Below, one piece after another: positions 24,174-32,023 of a stretch of 64,000 bases of DNA. This DNA is from Bacillota bacterium. Lineage in GTDB: Bacteria; Bacillota; Clostridia; Oscillospirales; Ruminococcaceae. The DNA lies in assembly GCA_023460035.1 (NCBI GenBank), contig JAEWRN010000021.1, positions 1 to 64,000 of the forward strand, written 5' to 3'. The notes below the pieces were generated by a model, which was given only the letters and a program-made list of their open reading frames with translations, did no database searches and was not told the DNA's origin. A program made the translations under genes and the position numbers. Positions within the stretch are counted from its first letter, which is position 1. Every line of letters starts with the position of its first letter.

Positions 24174-25430
24174 TTGAGTGAGAAAGAAATCAATGTGGGC
24201 ATCGGTTTTGTGACCGGCCGCAAAAGCTTTTTAAAGGTGCTGCGCACCTATATTTACAGCTGGAAAGAATGTGGCCTGACCACCCGGCCGGACATCAACC
24301 TGCACGTGTTTGTTGCCTACGATTTGCGCTATAACAACACAAATTCGTCTGATTTTACCCTGATTGGCAAAGACCTTGCCCGCGAAGTGAAAGAAATTCA
24401 CCTGATCAGCGCACAGTCGGTGCAGGCGTGCGCGGGCCAGCTGGTGCAGCGCGGGGTGCTCAGCGCGCCCGACGCGCAGCTGTTTTTTAGCTCGGGCTAT
24501 GCGGCCATGCGCAACGCGGTGTTGTACGAGGCCGTCAAGTGCGGCATGGACAGCCTGTTGTTTTTAGACGATGACGAATACCCGCTGGCGGTGACAAACA
24601 ACCACGGCTCTGCAATCTGGAGCGGCCAGCAGGTACTGGCAAAGCACCTTGCGGCCATCGAGACGGCGGACATCACAAACGGGTACCACTGCGGGTACAT
24701 TTCGCCCATCCCGTCGCTTGAATTTGGCGACCGGCTGCCCGAAGCGGCGTTTCGCAGCTTTATTGAGGCGCTGAGCAACGACATTTTAAACTGGGACAAA
24801 ATACGCGATATCATGCGGGTGGGTGGCGTGACCTATGCCGACACCGAAGTGCTGATGCGCAACACCGCGCACGAGGTGGAAGAAGTCAACGGCTGCAAGT
24901 TTATTTCGGGGGCAAACCTCTGCCTCAGCCTGCGCGACCCGCAGCACATGTCCCCGTTTTACAACCCGCCGGGCGCGCGGGGTGAGGACACCTTTCTCAG
25001 CACCTGCCTGCATGACAAAAAGGTCGTGCGCATCCCCTGCTATGCGTTTCACGACGGGTTTGCCACCTACAATCACCTGCTCAACGGTGTGCTGCCAAGC
25101 TGCCTGAAGCCCATCTGCGGCGACTCGCGCAGCATCGTGAACCGCTTTTACAATGCCTGCATCGGCTGGGTGCGGTATAAACCGCTGCTGCTGTATATCA
25201 CCCAGCGCGGGCAGTACCGGCAGCGCATTGACGAAATGCGCGAAAACCTGCAAAGCAGCCTGCCGGCTATCTGCGCCGCTTTTCACCGCGACGACTTTAA
25301 CAATGTGCTGGCAGAGCTGGACCGTTATGACGGCGCGGTAGAAGAGCATTATGACCAGTTTTTGCGCACCGGCGAAATTTGGCGCGCCCTGTGTGCCGAC
25401 CTTGCCGCCCACCCGGGCGCGGCGCGCTGA
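24174..25430 (+). CDS. glycosyltransferase-like protein of unknown substrate
   Basis: A 418-residue protein with features of a GT-A glycosyltransferase. The N-terminal strand NVGIGFVTGRKSFLKVLRTY comes first. An acidic metal-type motif LLFLDDDEYPL follows at about 129-139. Later comes PPGARGEDTFLSTCLHDKKVVRIPCYAFHDG, with the acidic ED and a histidine typical of the far end of the fold. A cysteine-rich middle region and a helical C terminus complete it. I know no exact family. TTG at 24174 is chosen because GGAAGGAG lies ten bases upstream and a good promoter precedes it. It is a single-gene unit, flanked by a promoter and a long palindrome. Confidence 0.6.
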   Translation: MSEKEINVGIGFVTGRKSFLKVLRTYIYSWKECGLTTRPDINLHVFVAYDLRYNNTNSSDFTLIGKDLAREVKEIHLISAQSVQACAGQLVQRGVLSAPDAQLFFSSGYAAMRNAVLYEAVKCGMDSLLFLDDDEYPLAVTNNHGSAIWSGQQVLAKHLAAIETADITNGYHCGYISPIPSLEFGDRLPEAAFRSFIEALSNDILNWDKIRDIMRVGGVTYADTEVLMRNTAHEVEEVNGCKFISGANLCLSLRDPQHMSPFYNPPGARGEDTFLSTCLHDKKVVRIPCYAFHDGFATYNHLLNGVLPSCLKPICGDSRSIVNRFYNACIGWVRYKPLLLYITQRGQYRQRIDEMRENLQSSLPAICAAFHRDDFNNVLAELDRYDGAVEEHYDQFLRTGEIWRALCADLAAHPGAAR

Positions 25431-25495
25431 GCAGGGCAAAGCCCGGCCCAGTGCATGCTTTGTGGTAAACGGCGCTGACACAAAAAACAAAAACA

Positions 25496-25533
25496 TGCAA
25501 ACAGGCACCTGCCATGGCAGGTGCCTGTTTGCA
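25496..25533. terminator. 38-bp perfect palindrome between convergent genes
   Basis: Nineteen bases are followed at once by their exact reverse complement, centred on CCATGG. It lies between the convergent glycosyltransferase-like and WYL regulator genes and probably ends both transcripts, though no long T run follows. Confidence 0.6.
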
Positions 25534-25566
25534 TTGCGGCAAAATGCCGGGTGCCGCGCGGCGGCG

Positions 25567-26499
25567 CTAGCCTTTGTACAGCGCGGCAAGTGCCTGTATT
25601 TTGCGCCGCAGTGCCGCACGCACCCGCGCCGGGCCTAGGCATTCGCACCGAGGGCCAAAGCTCAACAGCATATCGTAGTAATAATCGTTTTCAATAAACG
25701 GGAAATTGACAAAAAAATACGCGTCGCCGTCCGGCACAATTTGTTCGTCGCTGCAATAATCCAGCACCCGCTCCAGCAGCGATTTGTGCACCCGCAGCTG
25801 AATTTCTATCTGCATGGCCGCAGCATCGGCGCTGAAATCCAGCTGCGGGTTGGGGTAGGGGCGCGGTACAAAAGTTTGCGCCAACATTTGCAGGTTTGCC
25901 GTGCGGGCCAGCTTAAACAGCCGAAAGTCGTTTCGGTTATGGCAAAACCCCAGCCAGTACCACTGGCTGTTTTTCAGCACCAGCTGGTAGGGCTCTGCCC
26001 TGCGTGCGGTTTTGGTGCCGGTGCGCCCGGTGTAGGTAAACGAGAGCAGCCGGTTTTGCTGCAAGGCGGTTTTCAGCAGCTCTAAGTTGGGGCCAATGTT
26101 CCGGTTGCCCGTCCACGGGGTCAAATCCACCTGAATCTGGTTTGCCCTCAGTTCAATTTCTTTTGCGCTGGCCGCGGGGATAACGCTTTTCACCTTGGCC
26201 AGCGCACTGACGACCTCGCTGCCGCGCACCATGCCCGAAAGGCTGGAAAGCCCCATTAAAATGGCGGACAGGTCATCTGCCGAAAAGACCTTCCGGTCCA
26301 GCTTGTAATTCTGCATAATCTCAAAGCCGCCGCCCACGCCGGGGGTGGCGCGCACCGGGATGCCCGCAAGGTTGATGGCGTCGATGTCGCGGTAGATGGT
26401 GCGGGGTGAAACTTCAAACAGGTCCGCCAGCTGCTGTGCGCCGACGCGCTCTTTTTCAAGCAGCAGCAAAATAATGCTTACCAGCCGGTCAATTTTCAC
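25567..26499 (-). CDS. WYL-domain transcriptional regulator (YafY/DeoR-like)
   Basis: A 310-residue regulator. The N-terminal winged helix-turn-helix reads LVSIILLLLEKERVGAQQLADLFEVSPRTIYRDIDAI, followed by the G-x-G-G-G-F wing and a WYL domain from about residue 130 (YTGRTGTKTARRAEPYQLVLKNSQWYWLGFC). WYL proteins sense small ligands or nucleic acid and control adjacent genes. I start at the GTG 26499 behind AAAGGCGG; the longer frame to 26541 would run through the intergenic operator. It is divergent from the isochorismatase-like gene, its likely target. Confidence 0.88.
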   Translation of the reverse strand: MKIDRLVSIILLLLEKERVGAQQLADLFEVSPRTIYRDIDAINLAGIPVRATPGVGGGFEIMQNYKLDRKVFSADDLSAILMGLSSLSGMVRGSEVVSALAKVKSVIPAASAKEIELRANQIQVDLTPWTGNRNIGPNLELLKTALQQNRLLSFTYTGRTGTKTARRAEPYQLVLKNSQWYWLGFCHNRNDFRLFKLARTANLQMLAQTFVPRPYPNPQLDFSADAAAMQIEIQLRVHKSLLERVLDYCSDEQIVPDGDAYFFVNFPFIENDYYYDMLLSFGPRCECLGPARVRAALRRKIQALAALYKG

Positions 26500-26524
26500 A
26501 AAGGGCCCGCCTTTCTGATTATTT

Positions 26525-26557
26525 TGGCAAATTGTTGCCATACTGATGTCAACAATT
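26525..26557. promoter_or_regulatory. overlapping inverted repeats, probable operator
   Basis: TGGCAA-attg-TTGCCA (26525-26540) overlaps a larger repeat with arms AATTGTTG (26530-26537) and CAACAATT (26550-26557). They lie between the divergent WYL regulator and the hydrolase gene, next to a TTGCCA -35-like hexamer. Binding by the WYL protein is inference. Confidence 0.55.
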
Positions 26558-26609
26558 AATGGTATCGTAAAAGCAGAAATAAATCAACAGCCTGTAAGGA
26601 GGAACGAGC

Positions 26610-27098
26610 ATGCAAACAACAGCACTCGTTGTCATTGACATTCAAAATGACATCACAAAAAATTATAAAGAGGTCATCGGCAACATCAACAGCGCCACCC
26701 GCTGGGCGGTGGCGCACGGCATACCGGTGGTGTATATCCGGCACGAAAATTTATCCGCCGGCACAAGGACGTTTAAAACCGGTACGCGCGGGGCCGAGCT
26801 GGCACCGGACATGAATATTGTATCGGACCACATTTTTACAAAGTACAAGGGCAACGCGCTGACCAGCGAGGCGTTTGCGGCCTTTATCCGCGAAAACGAG
26901 ATCAGCAAATTTTACCTTGCGGGCGCGGACGCCGCCGCCTGCGTGAAAGCAACCTGCTATAACCTGTGCAAAGCGGGGTATGACGTGACGGTTTTAACCG
27001 ACTGCATTACCAGCTATGACAAAAGAAAAATTGACGAGATGCTGCGCTATTATGAAAGCAAAGGCAGCAAGCTGCAAACCGTAAAAGACCTTGTTTAA
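26610..27098 (+). CDS. isochorismatase-family cysteine hydrolase
   Basis: A 162-residue protein of the isochorismatase/nicotinamidase fold. The catalytic triad is likely D10 (VVIDIQND), K78 or K80 (FTKYKGNA) and C111 (GADAAACVKAT). The AGADAAACV segment matches the AGxxTxxCV block of the family. It may hydrolyse an amide or isochorismate-like ether; the substrate is unknown. AAGGAGGAACGAGC precedes the ATG. It is divergent from a WYL regulator with inverted repeats between them, suggesting an inducible single-gene response. Confidence 0.85.
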   Translation: MQTTALVVIDIQNDITKNYKEVIGNINSATRWAVAHGIPVVYIRHENLSAGTRTFKTGTRGAELAPDMNIVSDHIFTKYKGNALTSEAFAAFIRENEISKFYLAGADAAACVKATCYNLCKAGYDVTVLTDCITSYDKRKIDEMLRYYESKGSKLQTVKDLV

Positions 27099-27224
27099 GG
27101 CTGGCGCTGCACAGGCGGGCGGTGCTACAATAAAAACGGCAGGCGGCAAAAAAGCCCCCTGCCACCCCCGCAAAGGGCACGGCCGCCCAAAGCCCCCGCG
27201 CGCTGCACCGCGTGCGGGACAAAC

Positions 27225-27250
27225 AAAACCCCCGGTACCCCGGGGGTTTT
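27225..27250. terminator. bidirectional terminator
   Basis: AAAACCCCCGG pairs with CCGGGGGTTTT around a four-base centre, between the hydrolase (plus) and the YjbR/GIY-YIG gene (minus). The GC-rich stretch 27099-27224 shows no gene. Confidence 0.8.
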
Positions 27251-27307
27251 GCTGTGTCTTTAATGGGTACAAGGCCACCGCCTTAAACGCGGACAGCCGT
27301 GCCGGGC

Positions 27308-27958
27308 TTACTGTGCCGCGCCGTTTGCAAGTGCCAGCTTTTGCGCGCGGGGCAGCTTTTTAATGGCGGCCTCGCGCTGCAGCGCGGCTGATTTGCCGGC
27401 ACAGCCCTCGGTGTACAATACCGTCACCGGGCGGCGGCTGCGGGTGTATTTTGCCCCCCGCCCCGCATTGTGCGCCGCGGCACGCTTTACAACGTCCAGC
27501 GCAATACCGGTGTACAGCGTGTCGTCGGCACAGCGCAGCAGGTAGACCTGCCACTGTTTTTCTTTGGCGGGCACCGCTTTTTTTGCCGCGGTTTTGGGGG
27601 CGGTAGGGCGGCGCTTTGGGGCGGCGGGCAGCGTTAGCCGGTAACTGTCGTTTAGCATCGCCCGCAGTTCTTCCACCGGCAGGGTGTCGGGGTACACGCT
27701 GTTCCAGTGCTGTTTATTCATGTGGTAGGCGGGCTGCACGCCGGGGTACACCTTGCGCAAAAAATTGGCCTGCATCGGCTCGCATTTTAAATTGACGCAA
27801 AGGCCGCCCCGCTCAAAAATAAAGGCAAAGGCCTTTTGCCCCGGCCCGTGGCGCAGCACGGCCCAGGCGTTGGGGTCTGCCACATCGTCGTGAAAAGGGT
27901 AATCCTCCACCGCGCCGGGGTAACTCAGGCACAGGGTAATCAGCTCGCGGCGGGTCAT
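27308..27958 (-). CDS. fusion of a MmcQ/YjbR-like domain with a GIY-YIG domain
   Basis: A 216-residue two-domain protein. Residues 1-105 match the MmcQ/YjbR (DUF419) fold, with DYPFHDDVADPNAWAVLRH, CVNLKCEP and the typical MNKQHWNSVYPD. A Lys/Pro/Ala linker follows. Residues from about 135 form a small GIY-YIG domain of the YhbQ type: WQVYLLRCADDTLYTGIALDVVKRAAAHN, the YTRSRRPVTVLYTE strand and the glutamate in LQREAAIKKL. Each domain is common alone; together they suggest a DNA-related enzyme, but activity is unknown. I use the ATG at 27958, which overlaps the end of the ArsC-like gene by four bases. Confidence 0.82.
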   Translation of the reverse strand: MTRRELITLCLSYPGAVEDYPFHDDVADPNAWAVLRHGPGQKAFAFIFERGGLCVNLKCEPMQANFLRKVYPGVQPAYHMNKQHWNSVYPDTLPVEELRAMLNDSYRLTLPAAPKRRPTAPKTAAKKAVPAKEKQWQVYLLRCADDTLYTGIALDVVKRAAAHNAGRGAKYTRSRRPVTVLYTEGCAGKSAALQREAAIKKLPRAQKLALANGAAQ

Positions 27959-28302
27959 AGGGCCTGCCCCCATTCGTCGGGCCGAAAGCCCACCAGCACG
28001 GTGTCGCCCTGCACCAAAATGGGCCGGCGCACCAGCATGCCGTCGGTCGCAAGCAGCGCAAGCTGCTGTGCTTCGCTTAGGCCGGGCAGCTTTTCTTTCA
28101 GGCTCAGCGCGCGGTACTGCCCGCCGCTGGTGTTAAAAAAGCGCACCAGCGGCAGCCCGCTTTTGGCGTGCCAGCTTTGCAGCTCGGCCAGTGTGGGGGG
28201 CTGGGTTTTAATATTGCGAAAGGTGACATCCAGCTGTTTTGCGGCCAAAAACGCCTTTGCCTTAGCGCAAGTAGAACAGCCTGGGTAGCATAAAAATAGC
28301 AT
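27955..28302 (-). CDS. ArsC/Spx/MgsR-family protein
   Basis: A 115-residue thioredoxin-fold protein starting MLFLCYPGCSTCAKAKAFL. It has the C9-x2-C12 pair of the Spx/MgsR/YffB group and the C-terminal RRPILVQGDTVLVGFRPDEW block with the family RRP motif. Members act as arsenate reductases or as redox regulators bound to RNA polymerase. Which applies here cannot be decided, but the YPxCSTCxKAK form and RRP suggest the general reductase-like group. The start ATG is at 28302. It is co-transcribed with the YjbR/GIY-YIG gene. Confidence 0.85.
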   Translation of the reverse strand: MLFLCYPGCSTCAKAKAFLAAKQLDVTFRNIKTQPPTLAELQSWHAKSGLPLVRFFNTSGGQYRALSLKEKLPGLSEAQQLALLATDGMLVRRPILVQGDTVLVGFRPDEWGQAL

Positions 28303-28401
28303 AAAGGCCCTCCCGCTGCCGTCGTGGCGGCAGTTGTTTTTTGTGCCCCTATTATACCACCGCAGTGCCGCCGCGGGCAAAGGGGTGTGCGGCAAGGCAC
28401 A

Positions 28402-28430
28402 AAAAAACCCGGCCGCCGGCCGGGTTTTTT
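28402..28430 (-). terminator. terminator of the flavin reductase gene
   Basis: AAAAAACCCGGCCG and its complement are separated by a single base; read on the minus strand it ends in six or more T, 30 bases beyond the stop of the reductase gene. Confidence 0.88.
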
Positions 28431-28459
28431 AAACAAATTTTATTGCAAAGGGTACGGCC

Positions 28460-30268
28460 TTAGTTTGCCGCGGCAATGGCCTCTGCCGCCAGCTTGCCGG
28501 AGGTGAGGGCCCAGCCGTTGTTTGCGCCGGACGGCGAGTCGTCGCCCATCACGCCGCCCACCACTTCACCGGCGGCGTACAGCCCGCTGATGGCGGTGTC
28601 ATTTTCGTTTAGCACCTGCAGCGAGGTGTTGACCACAAGGCCGCCCATCGTGGTGGCAAAGCGGGGCTTTTGCTCTACTAAATAATACGGGCCGCTGCCG
28701 ATTTTCATCTTCAAATAATCTGCCGGGCGGCCAAAGGCCTCGTCCACCCCGGCATCCACATAACCGTTATAGGTATCCACCGTGTTTTGCAGTGTGTCGG
28801 CATCCATGCCCACCGCGCCGGCCACCGCCGCAAGGGTATCGCCATGGGCAAATACCGGGGTGCTGGCGCCGTTGTTTGCAAGGTAGCCGTTGATCTCGTC
28901 CTCGGTAATGCCGGCCTCGGTCAGCTTTGTTTTCCAGGTGTCAAAGGTCTGCTGGTCCAGCAGCAGGTACAGCATGCCGCCCGGCTGCTGCACTTCGGTC
29001 TCTAAAATCGTGCGGTTGCTGGCCTTTTCGTTGACGACCCGCTCGCCGGTAGAGTTCACTAAAATTGCGCTCATGCCCCAGCCCGCAATGTTGCCGGCAA
29101 TGGTCGATTTTGCGTGGCCCTGCGACACCTCAATGCCGTTGGGGTAGCGCTTGCCGTATTCCATCAACCGGGTGGCGGCGCCCACGTCATCGGCGCTCGC
29201 CATCACAATGCCGTCGCCGGTAGAGGTCTCCAGCCCGTAGTACAAAGCGCTTTTCAAATCGTCTGAAAGCAGGTCCTGGTTTGCGCCGTATCCGCCGGTG
29301 GCAAGCACGACGGCACCGGCCTTGATCTCGTAGGTAGTGCCGTCTGCCGCAACGGCAGTTAAGCCGACCACCTTGCCGTCTTGTACTGTTAAGCTTTTTG
29401 CGCGGGTGTTTAGCAGCACCTCTGCGCCGGAATTTTCAACCGCAGTGCGAAAGGTCGCCGCAAACCCGGCGCCGCCGCCCTCGTAGGCCAGCTCGCGGTT
29501 ATGGCTATACTCGGCCAGCTGGTGAAGGCCGCCGTCCATGTTGTACTGCACGTTGCAGCTTTCGTTTAGCCAGTCGGTGGCCGGGCCCACGTTTTCGGCG
29601 TACAGCTTCAGCAGCTCGGGCACGTTCAGGTTGTTGCCGTTTTTCATAAAGTCGGCAACCATCGAATCCACCGAATCATCGCTGACACCCGCCTCGGCCT
29701 GCAGCTTGCTGCCCATTACCACCTGGTTGCCGCCGCTCACGGCAATGGTGCCGCCAAGGGTGCCTGTTTTTTCAACCAGAAGTACCTGCTTGCCCAGCTG
29801 CTGCAGGCGCACCGCGGCGGCCATGCCGGCCCCGCCGCCGCCCACGACCACCACGTCTGCGGTTTTGTCCACTACTTCAGACGATGTTTGCTCGGGCTTT
29901 GTCTCTTTCAGCTTGGCTGCGTCGCCGCCCGCCTTTGTCACAGCATCGGCCACCGCCTCTAAAATGCCATTGCTGGTGTAGGTGGCGCCCGCCACGGCCG
30001 CAACCCCAAGGCTTTGGGTGTCCACAATGGTCTGGGGCAGCTCGGTCAGCGCGGCATCCGCAATGCCCGCGGTCTCCTGCTGGTCCGTTACCTCTATTTT
30101 GGTGATGGCCGTGTCGCTAAAGGTCACCTCCACCGTAATATCGCCGTTGCGGCCGGTGCCGGTGCCGGTGTAGGTGCCGGCCTTGTAAGCCCCCGCCGCA
30201 GTTGAAGAACAGCCTGCCAGGCCCATCAGTAGCACAGCCGACAGCAGGATGCTGCATAGTTTTTTCAT
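28460..30268 (-). CDS. lipoprotein flavin reductase with FMN-binding domain (fumarate/urocanate reductase type)
   Basis: 602 residues. A lipoprotein signal ends in LMGLAGC with C20 as the acyl site. An FMN_bind domain follows at about 25-105 with AGATYTSN (T96), the likely covalent FMN attachment site; the usual first serine is alanine. The FAD-binding reductase domain begins with VVVVGGGGAGMAAAVRLQQLG near 125 and ends with ATTMGGLVVN and GVMGDDSPSGANNGWALTSG. This layout is that of extracellular flavinylated reductases of Gram-positive bacteria that use fumarate, urocanate or similar acceptors. The acceptor here is unknown. The ATG at 30268 has GAGGGGAA upstream. It forms a single-gene unit with its own promoter and terminator. 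Confidence 0.9.
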   Translation of the reverse strand: MKKLCSILLSAVLLMGLAGCSSTAAGAYKAGTYTGTGTGRNGDITVEVTFSDTAITKIEVTDQQETAGIADAALTELPQTIVDTQSLGVAAVAGATYTSNGILEAVADAVTKAGGDAAKLKETKPEQTSSEVVDKTADVVVVGGGGAGMAAAVRLQQLGKQVLLVEKTGTLGGTIAVSGGNQVVMGSKLQAEAGVSDDSVDSMVADFMKNGNNLNVPELLKLYAENVGPATDWLNESCNVQYNMDGGLHQLAEYSHNRELAYEGGGAGFAATFRTAVENSGAEVLLNTRAKSLTVQDGKVVGLTAVAADGTTYEIKAGAVVLATGGYGANQDLLSDDLKSALYYGLETSTGDGIVMASADDVGAATRLMEYGKRYPNGIEVSQGHAKSTIAGNIAGWGMSAILVNSTGERVVNEKASNRTILETEVQQPGGMLYLLLDQQTFDTWKTKLTEAGITEDEINGYLANNGASTPVFAHGDTLAAVAGAVGMDADTLQNTVDTYNGYVDAGVDEAFGRPADYLKMKIGSGPYYLVEQKPRFATTMGGLVVNTSLQVLNENDTAISGLYAAGEVVGGVMGDDSPSGANNGWALTSGKLAAEAIAAAN

Positions 30269-30316
30269 TGTGTTCCCCTCGCTTGTTATTTTTTTGACAT
30301 TAAGTACACGGCTTTC

Positions 30317-30345
30317 ATTATAAGGGTTGCTGCCGGTTATGTCAC
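30317..30345 (-). promoter_or_regulatory. promoter of the flavin reductase gene
   Basis: On the minus strand GTGACA (30340-30345) and TATAAT (30317-30322) are spaced by 17 bases, 49 bases before the start codon. The AT-rich stretch 30346-30505 has no gene. Confidence 0.65.
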
Positions 30346-30505
30346 AAAAAAAGCAGAATGTTGCAAAAAATTCTAAGTTATAGAGAAAAAGTTTTGCCAT
30401 GGTGCTTCTATTTTGGCCAAAATGTCAGCAAAATAGCCAAAAAATGCCTAAAAATTTGGTAGTAAATGCGGGCGTCTGCGCGTTTACTCTATCACAAGGG
30501 TTGCT

Positions 30506-30533
30506 TTGCGGCGGTGCCTTTTTGTGGTATCAT
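30506..30533 (+). promoter_or_regulatory. candidate promoter of the second WYL regulator
   Basis: TTGCGG (30506-30511) and TATCAT (30528-30533) at 16 bases, 21 bases before the start. Confidence 0.45.
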
Positions 30534-30553
30534 CGTTAAAAAGGGGTGGGTGC

Positions 30554-31459
30554 ATGAAAAACGACCGGCTGTTTCAAATTTTGTATCTGCTGCTGGAGCA
30601 ACAGACCTGCACCGCCCCGCAGCTGGCCGAAAAGCTGGAGGTTTCGGTGCGCACAATCTACCGGGACATCGATGCCCTTTGCCGCAGCGGGGTGCCCGTC
30701 ACCTGCCGCGCGGGCAAGGGCGGCGGTGTGGCGGTGATGCCGGGCTTTACGCTGAACAAGACCCTATTGTCCGAGGACGAGCAAAACCAGATTTTGTTTG
30801 CGGTGCAAAGCTTACAGGTGGCGGGGGGCGAAACGCAGGCGCTGGCGCAAAAGCTGTCGGCTGTGTTTCAAAAGACCGACGCCAACTGGATTGAGGTGGA
30901 TTTCAGCCGCTGGGGGTATGCCCACACCGACACGGTGCGCTTTGATTTGCTGCGGCAGGGTATTTTGCAAAAAGAGCTGCTGCGCCTGCGCTATTGCGGC
31001 GCGTCGGGAGAGACCACCCAGCGGGACATTGAGCCGATGCGGCTGGTGTTTAAAGACAAGGCGTGGTATTTGCAGGCGTTTTGCCGCAAGGCGGGCGACT
31101 TTCGCACCTTTAAAATCAGCCGCATTGAAACACTGGCGGCTACCGGCGAGCATTTTTGCCCCCGCCCCGGCCCGCTGCCGCCGGTGGAGACCCAGACCTT
31201 TGGCCCGTGCGGGCTGGTAGAGGTGTCGCTGTTGTTTGACGCCGCCGTTGCCTACCGGGTGCTGGACGATTTTGAGCATGACAGCATTACACGGCAGCCC
31301 GACGGCACGCTGCTGGTACAAACCGAAATCCCGCGGGGCGAATGGGCGACCAGCTACCTGTTGTCATTTGGGCCGGCGGTGCGCATTTTATCCCCTGCCT
31401 CACTGCAATGCGAAGTGCGACAAATTGCAGAAAATATTTCTTTTCATCACAAAACCTGA
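30554..31459 (+). CDS. WYL-domain transcriptional regulator
   Basis: A 301-residue regulator with the same layout as the one at 25.6 kb. It has a winged helix-turn-helix (LFQILYLLLEQQTCTAPQLAEKLEVSVRTIYRDIDAL), the KGGGVAVMPGF wing, and a WYL domain from about residue 140 (LRYCGASGETTQRDIEPMRLVFKDKAWYLQAFC). The ATG at 30554 follows AAAAAGGGGTGGG; the upstream in-frame extension is leader. The stop codon lies inside a long inverted repeat that can serve as terminator or as operator for the zinc-ribbon gene downstream. The two WYL proteins are related but clearly different in sequence. Confidence 0.88.
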   Translation: MKNDRLFQILYLLLEQQTCTAPQLAEKLEVSVRTIYRDIDALCRSGVPVTCRAGKGGGVAVMPGFTLNKTLLSEDEQNQILFAVQSLQVAGGETQALAQKLSAVFQKTDANWIEVDFSRWGYAHTDTVRFDLLRQGILQKELLRLRYCGASGETTQRDIEPMRLVFKDKAWYLQAFCRKAGDFRTFKISRIETLAATGEHFCPRPGPLPPVETQTFGPCGLVEVSLLFDAAVAYRVLDDFEHDSITRQPDGTLLVQTEIPRGEWATSYLLSFGPAVRILSPASLQCEVRQIAENISFHHKT

Positions 31460-31516
31460 CAGGTATTTGTCAGGTTTTGTGCGGTATGCTGATAGCACAG
31501 AACAACGGCTGTTCTG
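31448..31516 (+). promoter_or_regulatory. two inverted repeats between WYL regulator and zinc-ribbon gene
   Basis: CACAAAACCTGACA (31448-31461) and its exact complement (31468-31481) flank six bases. Eighteen bases later CAGAACA (31498-31504) and TGTTCTG (31510-31516) flank five. The first covers the regulator stop codon and contains TTGTCA, a possible -35; the second sits in the leader before the ribosome site. They can be an operator and a leader hairpin. The first lacks a clear T run, so an operator is favoured over a plain terminator. Confidence 0.5.
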
Positions 31517-31544
31517 CAACTGAAAAATGAGAGGAGTGTTATGT

Positions 31545-31811
31545 ATGGAGCAGCGCTATTGCCAAAGCTGTGGTATGCCCATGGGGGCCACCGACGAGCT
31601 GTACGGCACCGAGCAGGACGGCAGCAAGAGCGCAGATTATTGTAGCTATTGCTATGAAGGGGGCAAATTTACCTTTGACGGCAGCATGGAGGAGATGATT
31701 ACCCTCTGTGTGGCCCCGATGGTGGAAGAAAACCCCGACATGACCGAGGCACAGGCGCGCGAGAGCATGCGGGCGTTTTTCCCGCAGCTCAAGCGTTGGC
31801 AGCCGGCCTAA
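31545..31811 (+). CDS. small zinc-ribbon protein
   Basis: An 88-residue protein with C-x2-C and C-x2-C knuckles: RYCQSCGMPM near the N terminus and DYCSYCYEGGKF about 30 residues later. The segment between (TDELYGTEQDGSKS) and the C-terminal NPDMTEAQARESMRAFFPQLKRW match the putative zinc-ribbon family found in many Clostridia and Bacteroidetes, often beside WYL or AraC regulators. Its role is unknown. The ATG at 31545 lies seven bases after GAGAGGAG. It directly follows the WYL regulator and the inverted repeats, so it is the likely regulated gene. Confidence 0.8.
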   Translation: MEQRYCQSCGMPMGATDELYGTEQDGSKSADYCSYCYEGGKFTFDGSMEEMITLCVAPMVEENPDMTEAQARESMRAFFPQLKRWQPA

Positions 31812-31941
31812 GGCAACCTGCCACCCCTGTTTTTTGCGGGTCACGGCCCCGCAGGCGGCAGGGGTGCATAAGGGGGGCTGTGCCGCCGGTTGCGATCCGC
31901 GCGCAACTGACGTGCAGCATGCCCCGGCAAACCATTCAAAA

Positions 31942-31985
31942 AAACAGGCCGGCACCCGCGCAGCAGCAAAGGGGCCGGCCTGTTT
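31942..31985. repeat. inverted repeat, possible terminator
   Basis: AAACAGGCCGGC (31942-31953) and its exact complement (31974-31985) enclose 20 bases. It lies after the zinc-ribbon gene and just before the DUF3788 leader. The T run is short. Confidence 0.5.
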
Positions 31986-32023
31986 ACAATAGAGAACACG
32001 CAAAAAGGGAGGAAACAAAGAAG

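Noticed and set aside
25496..25533. CRISPR repeat or phage attachment site
   Set aside because: A single perfect palindrome with no regularly spaced copies and no integrase gene nearby; a terminator between convergent genes explains it better.
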